This document shows positions 62,081-64,000 of a stretch of 64,000 bases of DNA, piece after piece (within the stretch, counting starts at the first letter, position 1; every line of letters begins with the position of its first letter). This DNA comes from Patagioenas fasciata. Lineage: Eukaryota > Chordata > Aves > Columbiformes > Columbidae. Position numbers and translations under genes: made by a program. Below the pieces are notes generated by a model. That model was not told the origin of the DNA and did no database searches. It saw nothing but the letters and a program-made list of their open reading frames with translations. The stretch lies in contig NC_092521.1 of NCBI RefSeq assembly GCF_037038585.1, positions 75,727,398 through 75,791,397 on the forward strand. Direction: 5' to 3'.

Positions 62081-64000
62081 ATATGTATGTGAGACAAAGT
62101 GGGTATGGAGAAGGCAGTACGTTTTAGGTAAAAGGATGGTGATAATGAACTGCTGTGCGATCAGTGAGAGAAAAGGAAGAGTATGTTTTATCCTCAGTGA
62201 TACTTAATTGTTATCTGGATGAAGAAATGGGGTACATTTTGCTGAATCAGAATAGCTACGTGTGGGGTCTGGCTGCAGACTGACCTGTTTTCTTCTGTGC
62301 CCCCTTTGCAGAAGGCAGGTGTTCTTCTGCACCAACCCCGAGTGGCACAAAGGAAATTGCATGCTCCTGTTTTGCTAGGTGTTGGGTTTGCAGGAGTGCT
62401 GGGGGCTGCTGGCTCTGCCAGGTGACCTGGGGACACAGTGGGGAACAGGCCGTGGGGCATGGCAGAGAGTGGTGCAGCGGGGGAGTGATGGGGAACCTGG
62501 TGTTTGTATTTCCTGGCGGAGGAAATCTTAAGTAGGATTTACAGCAGCAGGTGCTCAGTCTAAGACATTACAGTGGGAGAGGAGCACACATTTCTGGAGC
62601 TGTTATCTCTGCTTCTCTGTACGTGTTAAGAGAACCGATCAGTTCTCACTCCTGGTGGAAAGAGCACCGGGCTATGAAGGGATGGTGAAGTGCTCTGAAG
62701 GCAGGAATTAACATGTGTAGCAACCCACAGGAGGTAATTCCACTTAGTTTCCATTGAAGTGAAGGTTTCCCTCACAGGATCCAGGCTAGGACACTGATGC
62801 CTTAAAAATGACACAAACTAATGCTTCCAGTGTAGTCTTGGTGAGTATAAGGTTTATATCAGATCACTGACACAGTATGAAAACAACTGAATTTATTTAA
62901 CTGCCTTCCCATGATATTGGACAGTGATGATAACAAACACACAAGTAACCACATGCATGGAATAATACATATGTATTTCCCACACAGTCCTGACCCACTA
63001 CTTCTGTCAAATGCAGCAGAGCCTTAACTTCAAGCGTACTTTGTGAATGCAGTCTTCAAGTAGATACACTATTTTGTGTTAAGTGGTCCCTAGAATGTAG
63101 GCATAGATACATGGATTATATATATCTAGCTATCTGTACTTGATTGGAGTTTCAGAACTGTAAATAGTAGCTAGAGGTTTCTTTCCTTTCAGAGGTAGGG
63201 AAGGGATTCAGACAGAAGCAAAAGAATGAATTGCCAGTCAATAAAGATAATATTTACTTTGCTAGTGGTGACCTTGTTTTTTTGAAGTAGAAAGGATGGA
63301 GGAAATGAATGCATATTTTACGTTTATTGTCACAGGTTTATGAATACAGGGAACAAATTAAATTTAAGACAGAAATGTCTTCTTTAAATGTGGAAAAACT
63401 GATTATGTAAATGCTATTTGGGTAATGCAGATTTTTCCCCCATAACTTCAAAGTGAAGCACCAGGTCTGCAGGATAAATGGGAAGAAGCAGGCACATATT
63501 CTGATCTTCCTCCATCCACTGTCCCCCACTTTAGTGTTTTTAAATGTTCATTTGAGGACTTCTAAATTCTCATTTTCATCATTGTACAAATCTAAAACCA
63601 ATCCAGGAACGATTAGCAAAATAACACATCAGAAATCAATCTAGAAACATCCTAATAGTTATGTTACTGTGAAATCAATGTAATAGAGACTAGAATAATG
63701 TTTTGTGTGTCTTTCACTTATGTTTGGTGAGTTGATTTACCCATGTGAAAGAGCTAATGCTTAGCAGAAAGTCTTGCTATTTGTGCTGCCTTATGTAACA
63801 CTGGCTGAATTGCTACAGAAGGGACAGCGTCTGATGCAACAGAAAAGCAGCTCATGTTCCAGATGCCAATTTGAGTGTATACTTTAATTTTGCAGAACCG
63901 TGTTCCTAGAGCTCCTGTTTGAATGCTCTGTCTGGCAACAGCAGCAGCAGCTCAAGGAGCCTGGGAGTGTTTATGTGTTGTTTGGGAGCCCTTGTTCTGG

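Larger units (their letters stand above)
43731..64000 (+). other. ADCY2: ADCY2 intron 2 (5' part, runs off the window)
   Basis: Starts with donor GTAAGA after exon 2. I read through for the next cyclase exon, which should encode TM4-TM5-type hydrophobic sequence bounded by AG/GT, and did not find it, so at least 20.3 kb of intron is present. Recognised contents are CR1 pieces at 47.0, 49.7, 54.6, 54.7, 56.6 and 61.9 kb and homopolymer runs at 49,494-49,511, 53,412-53,472, 56,279-56,308 and 57,150-57,170. A GC-richer stretch lies at 45.2-45.65 kb. The remainder is unassigned AT-rich sequence. Confidence 0.85.

Noticed and set aside
62194-62460. Possible exon after a pyrimidine tract ending TTTGCAG near 62,311
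   Set aside because: The following frames do not resemble any cyclase segment and stop soon; a single acceptor-like site is expected by chance.
43731-64000. Search for ADCY2 exon 3
   Set aside because: No frame bounded by AG and GT encodes the hydrophobic sequence expected after exon 2; it presumably lies beyond the window.

Overview
This window is vertebrate nuclear DNA, almost certainly from a bird. It is AT-rich and gene-poor. It is seeded with many CR1 LINE copies ending in the octamer-type tail ATTCTRTG, which is the typical avian retroposon. The only recognisable protein-coding gene is ADCY2 (adenylate cyclase type 2, + strand), represented by its first two coding exons. There is no bacterial gene structure, CRISPR array or operon.

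Layout. 1-24,100 is intergenic sequence upstream of ADCY2. It holds CR1 copies, including a 2.4-kb CR1 with reverse-transcriptase motifs at 4.88-7.30 kb, a 131-bp hAT-type MITE with a matching 8-bp target duplication at 17.02 kb, an imperfect palindrome at 17.65 kb, and microsatellites. 24,130-25,300 is a strong CpG island carrying the ADCY2 promoter/5' leader, an upstream ORF and coding exon 1 (24,746-24,976). 24,977-43,532 is intron 1 (18.6 kb, phase 0). It contains a decayed reverse transcriptase of tyrosine-recombinase-retrotransposon (Ngaro-like) type on the minus strand at about 29.8-31.3 kb, several CR1s, and a 591-bp solo LTR on the minus strand (41,458-42,048) with a duplicated 117-bp U3 unit. 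43,533-43,730 is coding exon 2. 43,731-64,000 is the beginning of intron 2, with further CR1s. Exon 3 was not found and presumably lies beyond the window.

How it fits together. Exons 1 and 2 splice in phase 0 (exon 1 ends CTG, exon 2 starts GAA). They give the first 143 residues of the cyclase: the cytosolic N-terminus, transmembrane helices 1-3 and the start of the next extracellular loop. The catalytic domains are outside the window. Everything else is non-coding DNA, mostly mobile-element debris. The least expected items are the Ngaro-like relic and the LTR with the duplicated U3 unit. I could not run database searches, so repeat family names rest on motif recognition.
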